A DNA stretch of 58,026 nucleotides, from NCBI RefSeq assembly GCF_028561335.1, contig NZ_JAQQTG010000045.1, positions 1-58,026 of the forward strand. The letters run 5' to 3'. The DNA is from Aequorivita todarodis. GTDB lineage: Bacteria; Bacteroidota; Bacteroidia; Flavobacteriales; Flavobacteriaceae. Of the stretch, positions 33,097-42,739 are shown in pieces (position 1 is the stretch's first letter; each line of letters begins with the position of its first letter). The notes under the pieces are model-generated. The model was not told the DNA's origin, did no database searches, and saw only the letters and a list, made by a program, of their open reading frames with translations. The translations under genes and the position numbers were made by a program.

Positions 33097-34101
33097 ATGA
33101 AAAAATATTTGATTCCCTGTCTTGCCCTTTTAGGTGGCATCTTGACAAACGCCCAAGTACCTCAAATAGAGCGCGATGCCCTTATGACACTCTACAACAG
33201 TACCGACGGCGCAAACTGGGTGGACAATACCAATTGGGGGAGCGGGAATCCTGTCTCTACATGGTACGGCATAACGGTTGAAAATGTGAACGGAACAGAT
33301 CATGTTATTTGGGTAAATTTACCAAGTAACAATCTTTCAGGCGCAATACCTTCAGAGCTAGCCAACTTAACTGAATTAACTCTTTTGGGGTTTTATGACA
33401 ATCAATTATCCGGGAATTTGCCCGTTTTTCTTTCCAATTGCACCAAACTTACCGTATTGGCACTCGACTACAATAATTTTGACGGCACTATTCCTATAGA
33501 ATATGCCAGTCTCACGGCAATGGAAAGTTTGTATTTTAGTGGAAATAATCTTACAGGCAGCGCAACAAATATTTATGCTTCTATGCCAAATTTAGAAAGG
33601 TTATATTTAGATGGGAATACTTTTGTGGGCACTTTGAATTTAAGTGCGAATGAAAACCTAAGGTTGGTATTTCTTATGGATAACAACCTTTCAAGTTTAG
33701 ATCTGAGAAATGGCAACAATCCAGGAATAGAGACTCTGCGGGTTCAAAATAATTCAAATTTAACCTGCATTTTCGTTGACGATAAAAATAATATTCCCGG
33801 CAACTGGCAAAAAGACCCATCGGCAACCTATGTAGAAACCCAGGCAGAATGTGATGCGCTAAGCATTAAAGAATTCAGCGCCTCAAACTTTGAACTCTAC
33901 CCCAATCCCACAAATAAATCATTTTTTATCGACAGCAGGATTTCAATTGAAAAAATTTCCATTTACAACACCTTTGGAAAATTGGTAAAATCCTATCCTT
34001 CGCAAAATGGGTATGATGTTTCAGGCCTTTCCCAAGGGATGTACATTATCAATATTGAAAACAAAAAAGGAACAACGACCCAAAAATTAATAATCGAATA
34101 A
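33097..34101 (+). CDS. T9SS-exported leucine-rich repeat protein, paralogue 1
   Basis: A 334-residue protein. After the signal peptide (NAQ) comes a cap with VPQIERDALMTLYNSTDGA and NWGSGNPVSTWYG, then plant-type leucine-rich repeats (LSGAIPSELANLTELTLL) to about 235, then a shared segment CIFVDDKNNIPGNWQKDPSA. The C-terminal T9SS tail has NFELYPNPTNKSFFIDSR. Cap and tail are almost identical to those of the next gene, while the repeats between differ. The 28-base gap from the preceding gene and similar spacing onward suggest one transcript. Confidence 0.88.
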   Translation: MKKYLIPCLALLGGILTNAQVPQIERDALMTLYNSTDGANWVDNTNWGSGNPVSTWYGITVENVNGTDHVIWVNLPSNNLSGAIPSELANLTELTLLGFYDNQLSGNLPVFLSNCTKLTVLALDYNNFDGTIPIEYASLTAMESLYFSGNNLTGSATNIYASMPNLERLYLDGNTFVGTLNLSANENLRLVFLMDNNLSSLDLRNGNNPGIETLRVQNNSNLTCIFVDDKNNIPGNWQKDPSATYVETQAECDALSIKEFSASNFELYPNPTNKSFFIDSRISIEKISIYNTFGKLVKSYPSQNGYDVSGLSQGMYIINIENKKGTTTQKLIIE

Positions 34102-34119
34102 CCATTTAAAAATAAAATT

Positions 34120-35130
34120 ATGAAAAATTATATCCTGATCGGCCTTGCCCTTTTATGCGGCACAATGACAAACGCCCAAGTGCCCCAAATAGAACGCGAT
34201 GCGCTTATGGCGCTCTACAACAGCACCGATGGGGCAAACTGGGTGGACAACACTAATTGGGGGAGCGGGAATCCTGTTTCCACTTGGTTTGGGGTTGTGG
34301 TTGAAAATATTGGAGGAACAGACCATGTAACGGAACTTAATATGGAATTCAATAATTTGGTTGGAACCATCCCTTCTGAGATTGGTGACCTGTCTGAGAT
34401 CAATAGATTGGTTTTTTGGTCAAATGAATTAACTGGAACCATTCCCCCTGAACTCGGCAATTGTTTAAAAATGAAACTAATATCCCTGGAAGAGAACAGT
34501 CTTTCTGGTTCTATACCCTTATCATTTGCCAATTGGAGCGAGTTGGAAGCACTATGGTTAAACGATAATTATTTATCGGGTGATATTACCAATATTTATG
34601 AATCCTTTCCCAACCTAAACTATTTGGGTATTTACAACCTCCCACAAATCACGGGCGAGTTGGACCTTAGTGCCTGCTCAAATTTTTTGCGTCTTTTCGG
34701 CTGGAATACTGGACTAAGCACCGTAGATGTACGCAACGGCAACAATGCGAACGAGTTCAGTCTTATTAATGTTACGGACAGTCCAAATTTGACCTGCATT
34801 TTTGTTGACGACAAAAACAACATCCCTGCAAACTGGCAAAAAGACCCAACAGCTACTTATGTAGAGACACAAGCGGAATGTGATGCGCTAAGCATAGAGG
34901 AATTCAATTCCTCAAACTTTAACCTCTACCCAAACCCCACAAACAAATCGTTTTTTATAGACAGCAGGATATTGATTGAAAAAGTTTCCATTTACGACAT
35001 TTTTGGGAAGTTGGTAAGGATCTTTCCTTCGCAAAATGGGTATGATGTGACGGGGCTTTCTTACGGGATGTACCTCGTAAACATCCAGAGTGAAGGTGGA
35101 ATAGCTATCCAAAAATTAATGATAGAATAA
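34120..35130 (+). CDS. T9SS-exported leucine-rich repeat protein, paralogue 2
   Basis: A 336-residue paralogue of the preceding gene, 18 bases downstream. The cap (VPQIERDALMALYNSTDGA, NWGSGNPVSTWFG) and the region from CIFVDDKNNIPANWQKDP through the T9SS tail (NFNLYPNPTNKSFFIDSR) match closely at both protein and DNA level. The leucine-rich repeats in the middle (LVGTIPSEIGDLSEINRLV) have diverged. The pattern suggests a recent tandem duplication with change concentrated in the presumed ligand-binding part. Confidence 0.88.
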   Translation: MKNYILIGLALLCGTMTNAQVPQIERDALMALYNSTDGANWVDNTNWGSGNPVSTWFGVVVENIGGTDHVTELNMEFNNLVGTIPSEIGDLSEINRLVFWSNELTGTIPPELGNCLKMKLISLEENSLSGSIPLSFANWSELEALWLNDNYLSGDITNIYESFPNLNYLGIYNLPQITGELDLSACSNFLRLFGWNTGLSTVDVRNGNNANEFSLINVTDSPNLTCIFVDDKNNIPANWQKDPTATYVETQAECDALSIEEFNSSNFNLYPNPTNKSFFIDSRILIEKVSIYDIFGKLVRIFPSQNGYDVTGLSYGMYLVNIQSEGGIAIQKLMIE

Positions 35131-35147
35131 TTATTTAAAAATAGACT

Positions 35148-36677
35148 ATGAAAAACTATATCCTCATTGGACTTATACTTTTCTACGGCATAGCCACCTA
35201 TGCCCAATCAGATATTCAATGGCAGAAATCAATCGGAGGTTCGGATCGAGATAATGCCTTTTCCATCCAGCAAACAAATGATGGTGGTTACATTATTGCA
35301 GGATCATCAAAATCAAATGATGGGGATGTAACCAATAACCATGGAGATTATGATGTTTGGATTGTAAAATTAAATGACATTGGAGAAATACAGTGGGAAC
35401 ATTCCTATGGTGGTTCAGGATACGATTCTGGCCGTTCAGTGAAGCAAACATCTGATGGGGGTTATATAATTTTAGCAGATTCTGAATCAAACGACGGTGA
35501 TGTAGATGGAAACCAGGGAGATAAGGATGCTTGGATTTTTAAATTAGATCCAAATGGAAATATTCAATGGCAAAAGTCATATGGAGGATCAAATACTGAT
35601 GGTGCCAGTTCAGTTCAACAAACTGCTGACGGAGGTTTCATAGTTGCAGCATATGCATATTCTATTGATGGGGATATTATTCAAAATTTGGGATATTGTG
35701 ATTATTGGATACTTAAGTTAGATATAAATGGAGCTATCCAATGGCAGAAATCGTATGGTGGAACAGACGTTGACATTCCCACTTCAATTCAACAAACTAC
35801 TGATGGAGGATATATAGTTGGAGGTGAAACTTTCTCTAACGACGGAAACATTAGTGGATTTCATGGTGAATCTGATTATTGGGTTATTAAGTTAAATTCC
35901 AACGGCGATTTTGTTTGGCAAAAAACCCTTGGTGGTAGTGATATAGAGTATGCCGATAAAATACAGCAAACAAATGAGGGAGGCTATATAGTTTCTGGAT
36001 ACGCCTTTTCTTTCGATGGTGATATTTCTGAAAATCATGGAGCAAGTGACTATTGGGTTGTAAAACTAAATTCAACAGGAAATATAGAATGGCAAAAGGC
36101 GCTTGGCGGTTCAAGTAACGAATACAATGGTTCAATTCAACAAACAACCGATACAGGATACATAGTTACCTCTTACACATATTCCAATGATGGGGATGTT
36201 TCTGGAAATCACGGAAATACTGATGCTTGGGTAGTAAAATTAGATAATGATGGAAATATTCAATGGCAAAAATCAATGGGTGGAACTGATACAGATGGAG
36301 CTTGGACAATCTGTCAAACCACAGATGGAGGATTCATAACTGCAGGATGGTCAAATTCTAATGATGGAGATGTAACACAAAATCATGGACAAAGTGATTA
36401 TTGGATCGTGAAGTTGACAAATGACGGATTAGGGTTCGCTGATTTAAATACTGATACCAGCAATTTTAATCTCTACCCCAATCCCACTAAAAAATCCTTC
36501 TTTATCGACAGCAGGATTTCAATTGAAAAAATTTCCATTTACAACAGCTTCGGGAAATTGGTAAAAAGCTATCCTTTGCAAAATGGGTATGATATTTCTG
36601 AACTTTCCGCTGGGGTCTACATTATATATATTGAAACCAACAAAGGCACAATAACCAAAAAATCCATAAAAGAATAA
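35148..36677 (+). CDS. T9SS-exported repeat protein (seven ~57-residue repeats)
   Basis: A 509-residue protein. The signal peptide ends TYAQ. About seven tandem repeats of ~57 residues follow, each with GNIQWQKSYGGS, QQTxDGGYIV and SNDGDVxxNHGxxDxWIVKL, so a beta-propeller-like fold is plausible. The C-terminal T9SS tail (NFNLYPNPTKKSFFIDSR) is nearly identical to those of the two upstream leucine-rich proteins although the rest is unrelated, which points to exchange or shared descent of the tail. It is 17 bases after the preceding gene and followed by a strong terminator. Confidence 0.87.
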   Translation: MKNYILIGLILFYGIATYAQSDIQWQKSIGGSDRDNAFSIQQTNDGGYIIAGSSKSNDGDVTNNHGDYDVWIVKLNDIGEIQWEHSYGGSGYDSGRSVKQTSDGGYIILADSESNDGDVDGNQGDKDAWIFKLDPNGNIQWQKSYGGSNTDGASSVQQTADGGFIVAAYAYSIDGDIIQNLGYCDYWILKLDINGAIQWQKSYGGTDVDIPTSIQQTTDGGYIVGGETFSNDGNISGFHGESDYWVIKLNSNGDFVWQKTLGGSDIEYADKIQQTNEGGYIVSGYAFSFDGDISENHGASDYWVVKLNSTGNIEWQKALGGSSNEYNGSIQQTTDTGYIVTSYTYSNDGDVSGNHGNTDAWVVKLDNDGNIQWQKSMGGTDTDGAWTICQTTDGGFITAGWSNSNDGDVTQNHGQSDYWIVKLTNDGLGFADLNTDTSNFNLYPNPTKKSFFIDSRISIEKISIYNSFGKLVKSYPLQNGYDISELSAGVYIIYIETNKGTITKKSIKE

Positions 36678-36702
36678 CTTCTTAAAACACCCTTTTTACC
36701 TA

Positions 36703-36753
36703 AAACCACACCACCAACTATCTGGGGAGAAGTTGGCCGGTGTGGTTTTTTCT
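36703..36753 (+). terminator. Intrinsic terminator of the T9SS cargo gene run
   Basis: AAACCACACC pairs with GGTGTGGTTT and inner CCAACT pairs with AGTTGG, followed by a six-T run. It closes the 31131-36677 run. Confidence 0.85.
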
Positions 36754-36890
36754 TTAGCATCTCCATAAATTTCCTATGCGCGCATAACAAAAAAAGCCAA
36801 AATTATCCGTAACTTCGCACACGAGCAATTTCAAACTTATTTCAAAGCTTAATTTGCCTATATTTTACAATCCAAAAAACACTTCAAAAG

Positions 36891-37631
36891 ATGAAAATAT
36901 TAGTCTGTATAAGTCACGTACCGGACACCACCTCCAAAATTAATTTTACCGATGGCGATACCAAGTTTGACACAAACGGGGTGCAATTCGTAATCAACCC
37001 AAACGACGAGTTTGGCCTTACCCGAGCCATGTGGTTTAAGGAAAAACAGGGCGCAACCGTACATGTGGTAAACGTTGGTGGCCCCGAAACCGAGCCCACT
37101 CTGCGCAAGGCCTTAGCCATTGGCGCCGATGAGGCCATACGCATAAACACTGCCGCAACCGACGGTTTTTCTGTGGCAAAACAACTTGCAAATGTTGCAA
37201 AAGAAGGCAATTACGATTTAATAATCGGCGGTCGTGAATCCATTGATTACAACGGCGGGATGGTTCCCGGCATGCTCGCAAAATTAATTGGGGCAAATTT
37301 CGTAAACACCTGCATCGGCCTGGAAGTGGAAGGCGATAAAGCCACCGCAATCCGCGAGATTGACGGCGGAAAGGAAACCCTTAAAACATCACTCCCATTG
37401 GTAATTGGCGGCCAAAAAGGTTTGGTTGAGGAAAGCGATCTTCGCATCCCCAACATGCGCGGCATCATGCAGGCCCGCACCAAACCGCTGAACGTAAAGG
37501 AACCCGTTGATGCAAATGCCGAAACAAATACGGTATCATTCCAAAAACCGGCTCCAAAAGGCGCCGTAAAATTGGTCGACAATGTTGACGAATTGGTAAA
37601 CTTGCTTCACAATGAAGCAAAGGTAATTTAA
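36891..37631 (+). CDS. etfB: Electron transfer flavoprotein, beta subunit
   Basis: A 246-residue subunit of the electron transfer flavoprotein that passes electrons from acyl-CoA dehydrogenases to the quinone pool. The N-terminus MKILVCISHVPDTTSKI, the AMP-binding region DLIIGGRESIDYNGGMVPGMLA and the loop region around IRIPNMRGIMQARTKP are typical. It is followed by etfA on the same strand; the gap contains an interspersed repeat. Confidence 0.95.
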   Translation: MKILVCISHVPDTTSKINFTDGDTKFDTNGVQFVINPNDEFGLTRAMWFKEKQGATVHVVNVGGPETEPTLRKALAIGADEAIRINTAATDGFSVAKQLANVAKEGNYDLIIGGRESIDYNGGMVPGMLAKLIGANFVNTCIGLEVEGDKATAIREIDGGKETLKTSLPLVIGGQKGLVEESDLRIPNMRGIMQARTKPLNVKEPVDANAETNTVSFQKPAPKGAVKLVDNVDELVNLLHNEAKVI

Positions 37632-37645
37632 GAATCCAAACAATT

Positions 37646-37733
37646 TCCCCTTCGAAGGGGGCTAGGGGATGTTTTCTATTTCGAATTTCATTTCAAAAAC
37701 ACCTCCCTAAATCCCTCCTCAAGGAGGGGCTTT
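37646..37733. repeat. G/C-block interspersed repeat between etfB and etfA
   Basis: Two imperfect palindromic blocks, CCCCTTCGAAGGGGGCTAGG and CTCCCTAAATCCCTCCTCAAGGAGGGGC, occupy most of the 123-base gap. The same kind of block (AGCCCCCAAAGGGGGAG) is found in frame inside thyA at about 41930-41955. Confidence 0.75.
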
Positions 37734-37754
37734 TAAGAACTCAAAATCAAAATT

Positions 37755-38723
37755 ATGTCAGTTTTAGTATATACCGAATCAGAAGAAGGAAAAATAAAGA
37801 AAATCGCCCTGGAAGCAGTTTCTTATGCAAAGGGTATCGCAGACCAAATGGGAACTTCCGTTACTGCCGTTGCCGTCAACGCAAATGATACTTCCGAATT
37901 GGGCAAATACGGCGCCTCAAAAGTACTGGAGGTTTCCAACGATAAATTAAAAAAGTTCAACGCCGAAGCCTATGCCGATGCCATTGCGCAGGCTGCCAAA
38001 AAGGAAGATGCCAAGGTAATCGTACTCTCTACCAGCGCCAACGACAAATTCCTCGCCCCCTTATTGGCGGTAAACCTCAATGCAGGCTATGTGCCCAATG
38101 TAGTGGCACTGCCCGAAAGCACCTCGCCATTTAAGGTAAAACACAGCGTTTTCACAAATAAGGCATTTGCAAGCACCGAAATTAAAACCGATATTAAATT
38201 AATCGGTTTAGGTAAAAATAGTTATGGTTTAAAGGAAAACGAGACTTCTGCTTCCACCGAAGCCTTTTCGCCAAACCTCGATGCCCACGATTTTGATATG
38301 GAAATCGTTTCCGTAGATAAAGCGACCGACAAAGTAACCATCGCCGATGCCGAAATAGTGGTTTCCGGCGGCCGTGGCCTAAAAGGCCCTGAAAACTGGG
38401 GAATGATTGAAGATTTGGCCAAGGTTCTGGGCGCGGCCACAGCTTGCTCCAAGCCCGTGAGCGACATGGGCTGGAGACCGCATAGCGAGCACGTGGGGCA
38501 AACGGGAAAACCCGTGGCTTCAAATCTTTACATCGCCATAGGTATTTCGGGAGCGATCCAGCATTTGGCCGGGATAAATGCTTCAAAAGTGAAAGTGGTC
38601 ATCAACAACGACCCCGAGGCCCCTTTCTTTAAGGCCGCAGACTACGGCATAGTGGGCGATGCTTTTGAAATAGTGCCAAAACTCACCGAAAAATTAAAGG
38701 AATTTAAAGCGCAAAACGCATAA
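37755..38723 (+). CDS. etfA: Electron transfer flavoprotein, alpha subunit
   Basis: A 322-residue FAD-binding subunit. The N-terminal domain is followed by the conserved FAD domain with [14 protein letters not shown], the segment [20 protein letters not shown] and the C-terminal [20 protein letters not shown]. It forms the heterodimer with the etfB product encoded 123 bases upstream and is followed by a clear terminator. Confidence 0.96.
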   Translation: MSVLVYTESEEGKIKKIALEAVSYAKGIADQMGTSVTAVAVNANDTSELGKYGASKVLEVSNDKLKKFNAEAYADAIAQAAKKEDAKVIVLSTSANDKFLAPLLAVNLNAGYVPNVVALPESTSPFKVKHSVFTNKAFASTEIKTDIKLIGLGKNSYGLKENETSASTEAFSPNLDAHDFDMEIVSVDKATDKVTIADAEIVVSGGRGLKGPENWGMIEDLAKVLGAATACSKPVSDMGWRPHSEHVGQTGKPVASNLYIAIGISGAIQHLAGINASKVKVVINNDPEAPFFKAADYGIVGDAFEIVPKLTEKLKEFKAQNA

Positions 38724-38751
38724 TTTTTTATTAATTTGTGCCTCGAAAAAG

Positions 38752-38795
38752 GGCTGTTTAGATACGGAAACATCCAAATTTAAACAGCCTTTTTT
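38752..38795 (+). terminator. Intrinsic terminator after etfA
   Basis: GGCTGTTTA pairs perfectly with TAAACAGCC and is followed by six T, 28 bases past the etfA stop codon. Confidence 0.85.
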
Positions 38796-38877
38796 ATTGT
38801 TTTTTTATTCGTTACTTTTATAATCAATTGTTTAACTGAACACAGCGTATTAAATAACGACTCCTGATTTTTGAAGA

Positions 38878-39501
38878 ATGAGTTTAGTAAAACTTACCAT
38901 AAAAGGAATATCCTACAGCCAAACACAAAATGGCGCCTATGCCCTTATCCTCAACGAAGTGGATGGAGAGCGCAAACTGCCAATAGTGATCGGCGCTTTT
39001 GAGGCACAGTCCATCGCCATTGCGCTTGAAAAGGAAATAACCCCCCCACGCCCATTGACGCACGACCTTTTTAAAAACTTTGCGGATCGTTTCGATATTG
39101 TGGTGAAACAGGTAATTATCCACAAATTGGTGGACGGCGTTTTCTATTCAAGCATCATTTGCGAACGCGACAAAATTGAAGAAATAATAGACGCCCGTAC
39201 CAGTGATGCCATTGCGTTGGCACTTCGGTTTAAGGCCCCTATTTTTACCTATAAAAATATTCTTGACAAAGCTGGAATTTATCTGAAAACGTCAACTTCC
39301 AAAAAAACGCTTTCAAAAAAAGAAGAAGCGGTTATTGAAAATTTGATCTTAGGCGAAGACAAGGAATCGGTAAAACCGGCCGGTGAGGATTACAGCAAGC
39401 TAAGCCTGAATGAATTGAACAAAATGCTGGAAGAAGCCGTAAAAAACGAAAACTACGAGAAAGCTGCAAGTGTACGTGATGAAATATCCAAACGTCAGTA
39501 A
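38878..39501 (+). CDS. Bifunctional nuclease (BFN/DUF151) family protein with UVR motif
   Basis: A 207-residue protein. Residues 1-140 form the BFN/DUF151 domain (GAYALILNEVDGERKLPIVIG, ARTSDAIALALRFKAPIF). The family was named for RNase and DNase activity in plant members. The last ~40 residues form a UVR-type helical hairpin (LNKMLEEAVKNENYEKAASVRDE split over two helices), a protein-interaction motif also seen in UvrB/UvrC. This fusion is standard in Bacteroidota. It is soluble and not coupled to a neighbour. Confidence 0.9.
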   Translation: MSLVKLTIKGISYSQTQNGAYALILNEVDGERKLPIVIGAFEAQSIAIALEKEITPPRPLTHDLFKNFADRFDIVVKQVIIHKLVDGVFYSSIICERDKIEEIIDARTSDAIALALRFKAPIFTYKNILDKAGIYLKTSTSKKTLSKKEEAVIENLILGEDKESVKPAGEDYSKLSLNELNKMLEEAVKNENYEKAASVRDEISKRQ

Positions 39502-39575
39502 ATCAGTACGCAGTAGTCAGTAGTCAATTTGGAGTAATCGCCCTGAGCGCAGTCGAAGGGTGGGATTTATAATTT

Positions 39576-41330
39576 ATGCAGAAATTTATACTTGTAGCCT
39601 TCACACTGTTTTTCTTCGGAAACCTTTTGGGGCAGAGCATTGAAAAAACCTGGCAATTTTCAGAAATGAAAGACGAAAACGGCCTTGCTGTTCTCAACAT
39701 CAATCCAGAAAAAGATTATCTAAAACTCCATAACGGCGCCTTCGAATACCAACTCGCGCCAATCGATAGCCTAAAATCCAGCGGCGATTATATTTTTCAG
39801 AATAATTTGTTGGTGCTTTTCTTCAACAATCCCAAGGACGGCATTAGAAGATTCCGTGTTGAACAGCTAACCGACAGCACGCTTTCCCTTTCAGAAAACA
39901 ATTATAAATACCAACTAAAAACGCCCAATCCGCAACATGTCTCGGCACTGGAAACAGTTGCAAAATCTTCAGAAATAATACCGAGCCAAGGTTTTTCAGC
40001 CCAAAGTTTTTGGCGCGGAATTTTAGGAATGGTTTCACTTTTGGTGATTGCCTTTCTTTTTAGCTCAAACAGAAAAGCAATCCGCTGGAAAACCGTGGGT
40101 ATCGGCCTTGCCTTTCAACTGTTGATCGCCATTGGAGTTTTAAAAGTTGGTTTCATAAAAAATGGTTTTGAAGCAGTAGGTCAGCTTTTTGTAAATGTTT
40201 TGGAATATACCAGAGCGGGGAGCGAGTTCCTGTTTGGCGGAATGCTGGACATCAACTCCTTCGGTTTTATCTTCGCCTTTCAGGTTTTACCGACGATTAT
40301 CTTTTTTTCCGCATTAACCTCGGTCCTTTTTTACTTCGGAATTATCCAAGTGGTCGTAAAAGGAATGGGCTGGTTGCTCACCAAGCTTTTGAACATTTCC
40401 GGGGCTGAAAGTTTAAGCGTTGCCGGAAACATCTTTTTGGGCCAAACGGAAGCGCCACTTCTCATTAAGGCCTATTTGGAAAAAATGAACAAGAGCGAAA
40501 TGCTTTTGGTAATGATTGGCGGAATGGCAACCGTTGCGGGAGCTGTGCTTGCGGCCTATATCGGCTTTTTGGGCGGCGATGACCCAGCGCTGCGTTTAAC
40601 TTTTGCAAAACACCTTTTGGCAGCTTCGGTAATGGCAGCGCCGGGCGCAATCGTTATTTCAAAAATATTGTACCCACAGACCGAACCGATTAATACCGAT
40701 GTAAAGGTTTCTTCAGAAAAAATTGGGTCTAATTTCTTGGATGCCATTGCCAATGGTACTACCGAAGGTTTAAAACTTGCCGTAAACGTGGGTGCAATGC
40801 TTTTGGTTTTTGTGGCATTTATAGCAATGTTTAATGGAATACTCGGGGCATTGGCCAGTTTTGACGGCTTTACAATTGAAGCCTTAAACATCCACTGGCA
40901 TTTTATGTCGCTTAATGAGCTTATCGCCGAAAAAACAGCATACGATGGATTATCCCTCGAATTTATTTTAGGAACAATATTAGCCCCTTTAATGTGGTTG
41001 ATGGGCGTGGCCAAGGAAGATATGACCATGATGGGGCAATTGCTGGGGATAAAACTCGTTGCCAGTGAATTTGTGGGGTACATTCAGTTGGCAGACCTTA
41101 AAAACGTTCAGAATGAGCTGCATCTCAATTATGAAAAGAGCATCATTATGGCAACCTACATGCTTTGCGGTTTTGCGAATTTCGCCTCCATCGGCATTCA
41201 GATTGGCGGCATTGGTTCATTGGCGCCGGGACAGCGCAAAACCCTTTCTAAATTTGGAATGAAAGCTTTGATTGGCGGAACCATTGCCTCGCTTATTTCG
41301 GCTACTATTGCCGGAATGATTATTGGGTAA
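39576..41330 (+). CDS. Concentrative nucleoside transporter with N-terminal periplasmic domain
   Basis: A 584-residue protein. After a signal-like helix (1-19), residues ~22-125 form a beta-rich extracytoplasmic domain (ENGLAVLNINPEKDYLKL) resembling lipocalin-like domains. The rest is a CNT/NupC transporter with about ten membrane helices and the hallmarks GNIFLGQTEAPLLIK, TVAGAVLAAYIG and GFANFASIGIQIGGIGSLAP. The transporter part imports nucleosides with sodium or protons. The added N-terminal domain is unusual for NupC but recurrent in this group. It precedes thyA by 101 bases, a link in nucleotide metabolism. Confidence 0.88.
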   Translation: MQKFILVAFTLFFFGNLLGQSIEKTWQFSEMKDENGLAVLNINPEKDYLKLHNGAFEYQLAPIDSLKSSGDYIFQNNLLVLFFNNPKDGIRRFRVEQLTDSTLSLSENNYKYQLKTPNPQHVSALETVAKSSEIIPSQGFSAQSFWRGILGMVSLLVIAFLFSSNRKAIRWKTVGIGLAFQLLIAIGVLKVGFIKNGFEAVGQLFVNVLEYTRAGSEFLFGGMLDINSFGFIFAFQVLPTIIFFSALTSVLFYFGIIQVVVKGMGWLLTKLLNISGAESLSVAGNIFLGQTEAPLLIKAYLEKMNKSEMLLVMIGGMATVAGAVLAAYIGFLGGDDPALRLTFAKHLLAASVMAAPGAIVISKILYPQTEPINTDVKVSSEKIGSNFLDAIANGTTEGLKLAVNVGAMLLVFVAFIAMFNGILGALASFDGFTIEALNIHWHFMSLNELIAEKTAYDGLSLEFILGTILAPLMWLMGVAKEDMTMMGQLLGIKLVASEFVGYIQLADLKNVQNELHLNYEKSIIMATYMLCGFANFASIGIQIGGIGSLAPGQRKTLSKFGMKALIGGTIASLISATIAGMIIG

Positions 41331-41431
41331 CCTCCAATTATGGTTAATAACTTTTCAAATAATATAGCATTCCCATTCGTTCCCTTAAGGCGATTTCTCT
41401 ATTTTAGAAAACTTAAAAAAAGCGAAGGAAA

Positions 41432-42283
41432 ATGAAGCAATACCACGACCTCCTAAAACACGTACTCGAAAACGGGACGGAAAAACAAGACCGCACGGGC
41501 ACGGGCACCAAAAGTGTTTTTGGCTATCAAATGCGGTTTGATCTCAGCGAAGGTTTCCCCATGGTCACCACCAAAAAACTTCACCTGAAATCAATTGTTT
41601 ATGAACTTTTATGGTTTTTGAATGGCGATACAAATGTGAAATACCTGCAGGAAAACGGCGTGCGCATTTGGAACGAATGGGCCGATGAAAATGGCGACCT
41701 TGGCCCCGTTTACGGCCACCAATGGCGAAATTGGAACAGTGAGGAAATCGATCAGATTTCAGAAATAATAAAAACCCTAAAAACCAATCCGGACAGCCGC
41801 CGTATGCTCGTTAGCGCCTGGAACCCCAGCGTTTTGCCAGACACCTCAAAACCTTTTGCCGAAAACGTGGCCAATGGCAAAGCGGCGCTTCCGCCCTGCC
41901 ATGCCTTCTTCCAGTTTTATGTAAGCCCCCCAGCCCCCAAAGGGGGAGAAAATACGCGAAAATTATCTTGCCAACTGTATCAACGCAGTGCCGATATTTT
42001 CCTGGGCGTGCCTTTCAATATTGCTTCCTACGCCCTGTTGACGATGATGGTGGCGCAGGTGTGCGGCTACCAACCGGGCGATTTTGTCCACACCTTTGGC
42101 GACGCCCATATTTACAGCAACCATTTTGAGCAGGTGGAACTCCAGCTATCGCGCGAGCCCCGCCCGTTGCCAAAAATGTTGCTCAATCCAGAAGTAAAGG
42201 ATATATTTGGCTTCACTTTTGATGACTTTACACTTGTGGACTACAATCCACATCCGCACATTAAAGGCGCTGTTGCCATTTAA
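41432..42283 (+). CDS. thyA: Thymidylate synthase with repeat-derived insertion
   Basis: Makes dTMP from dUMP with methylene-tetrahydrofolate. The 283-residue protein has the catalytic cysteine C156 in [13 protein letters not shown], the folate and dUMP contacts [12 protein letters not shown] and the closing [19 protein letters not shown]. After FYV, where the family normally has the turn ADG, this protein has about 12 residues ([12 protein letters not shown], 165-176) encoded by an in-frame GC-block repeat. The catalytic residues are intact, so it is probably active. Its partner in folate recycling, folA, is encoded at 47163. Confidence 0.96.
   Translation: MKQYHDLLKHVLENGTEKQDRTGTGTKSVFGYQMRFDLSEGFPMVTTKKLHLKSIVYELLWFLNGDTNVKYLQENGVRIWNEWADENGDLGPVYGHQWRNWNSEEIDQISEIIKTLKTNPDSRRMLVSAWNPSVLPDTSKPFAENVANGKAALPPCHAFFQFYVSPPAPKGGENTRKLSCQLYQRSADIFLGVPFNIASYALLTMMVAQVCGYQPGDFVHTFGDAHIYSNHFEQVELQLSREPRPLPKMLLNPEVKDIFGFTFDDFTLVDYNPHPHIKGAVAI
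41924..41959 (+). repeat. Palindromic repeat inserted in frame in thyA
   Basis: AGCCCCCCAGCCCCCAAAGG followed by GGGAG is the G/C-block interspersed element otherwise found between genes (compare 37646-37733). Here it adds about nine to twelve codons to a surface turn of thymidylate synthase without a frameshift. Confidence 0.75.
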
Positions 42284-42304
42284 CCTAAATCTTAAATCCT
42301 CAAA

Positions 42305-42739
42305 ATGAAAAACCTATTTATTGCAATTTGCATGCTATGCACCACAGCCATTTTTGCCCAAGAAGAATGGGGAAATGTAGTAGCCAACAAAGTAACCCTT
42401 AAAGAAATTCCACCCGTTTGGCCCGGGTGTGAAGCTGGAGATGTAGCACAGCGCGACAAATGTTTTGACGAAAAGCTAACAGCGCATATTATCAAAAACT
42501 TTAAATATCCTCCCAATGCATACAAAAACAACGAGCAAGGGAAAGTTATTGTTGAATTCATTATCAACGAACAAGGTTTGGTTGAAATAAAAAAAGTCAG
42601 TGGCGGAACCAAGGAATTACAGGAAGAGGCAAAGAGAAATATTATGTCAATCCCAAAAATGTCGAAACCCGGAATGTTAGCAGGCAAACCGCGGGCTATT
42701 AATTTCACGGTTCCGTTTAATTTTAAAACTGGAAAATGA
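42305..42739 (+). CDS. TonB C-terminal-domain protein, exported, 1
   Basis: A 144-residue protein with a signal peptide ending AIFAQ, the flavobacterial motif PPVWPGCEAG...DKCFDEKL, and a TonB C-terminal fold (GKVIVEFIINEQGLVEIKKV ... INFTVPFNF). It lacks the proline-rich spanning region and membrane anchor of a classical TonB, so it cannot energise receptors in the usual way. It overlaps the next TonB-like gene by four bases (ATGA). Confidence 0.85.
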   Translation: MKNLFIAICMLCTTAIFAQEEWGNVVANKVTLKEIPPVWPGCEAGDVAQRDKCFDEKLTAHIIKNFKYPPNAYKNNEQGKVIVEFIINEQGLVEIKKVSGGTKELQEEAKRNIMSIPKMSKPGMLAGKPRAINFTVPFNFKTGK

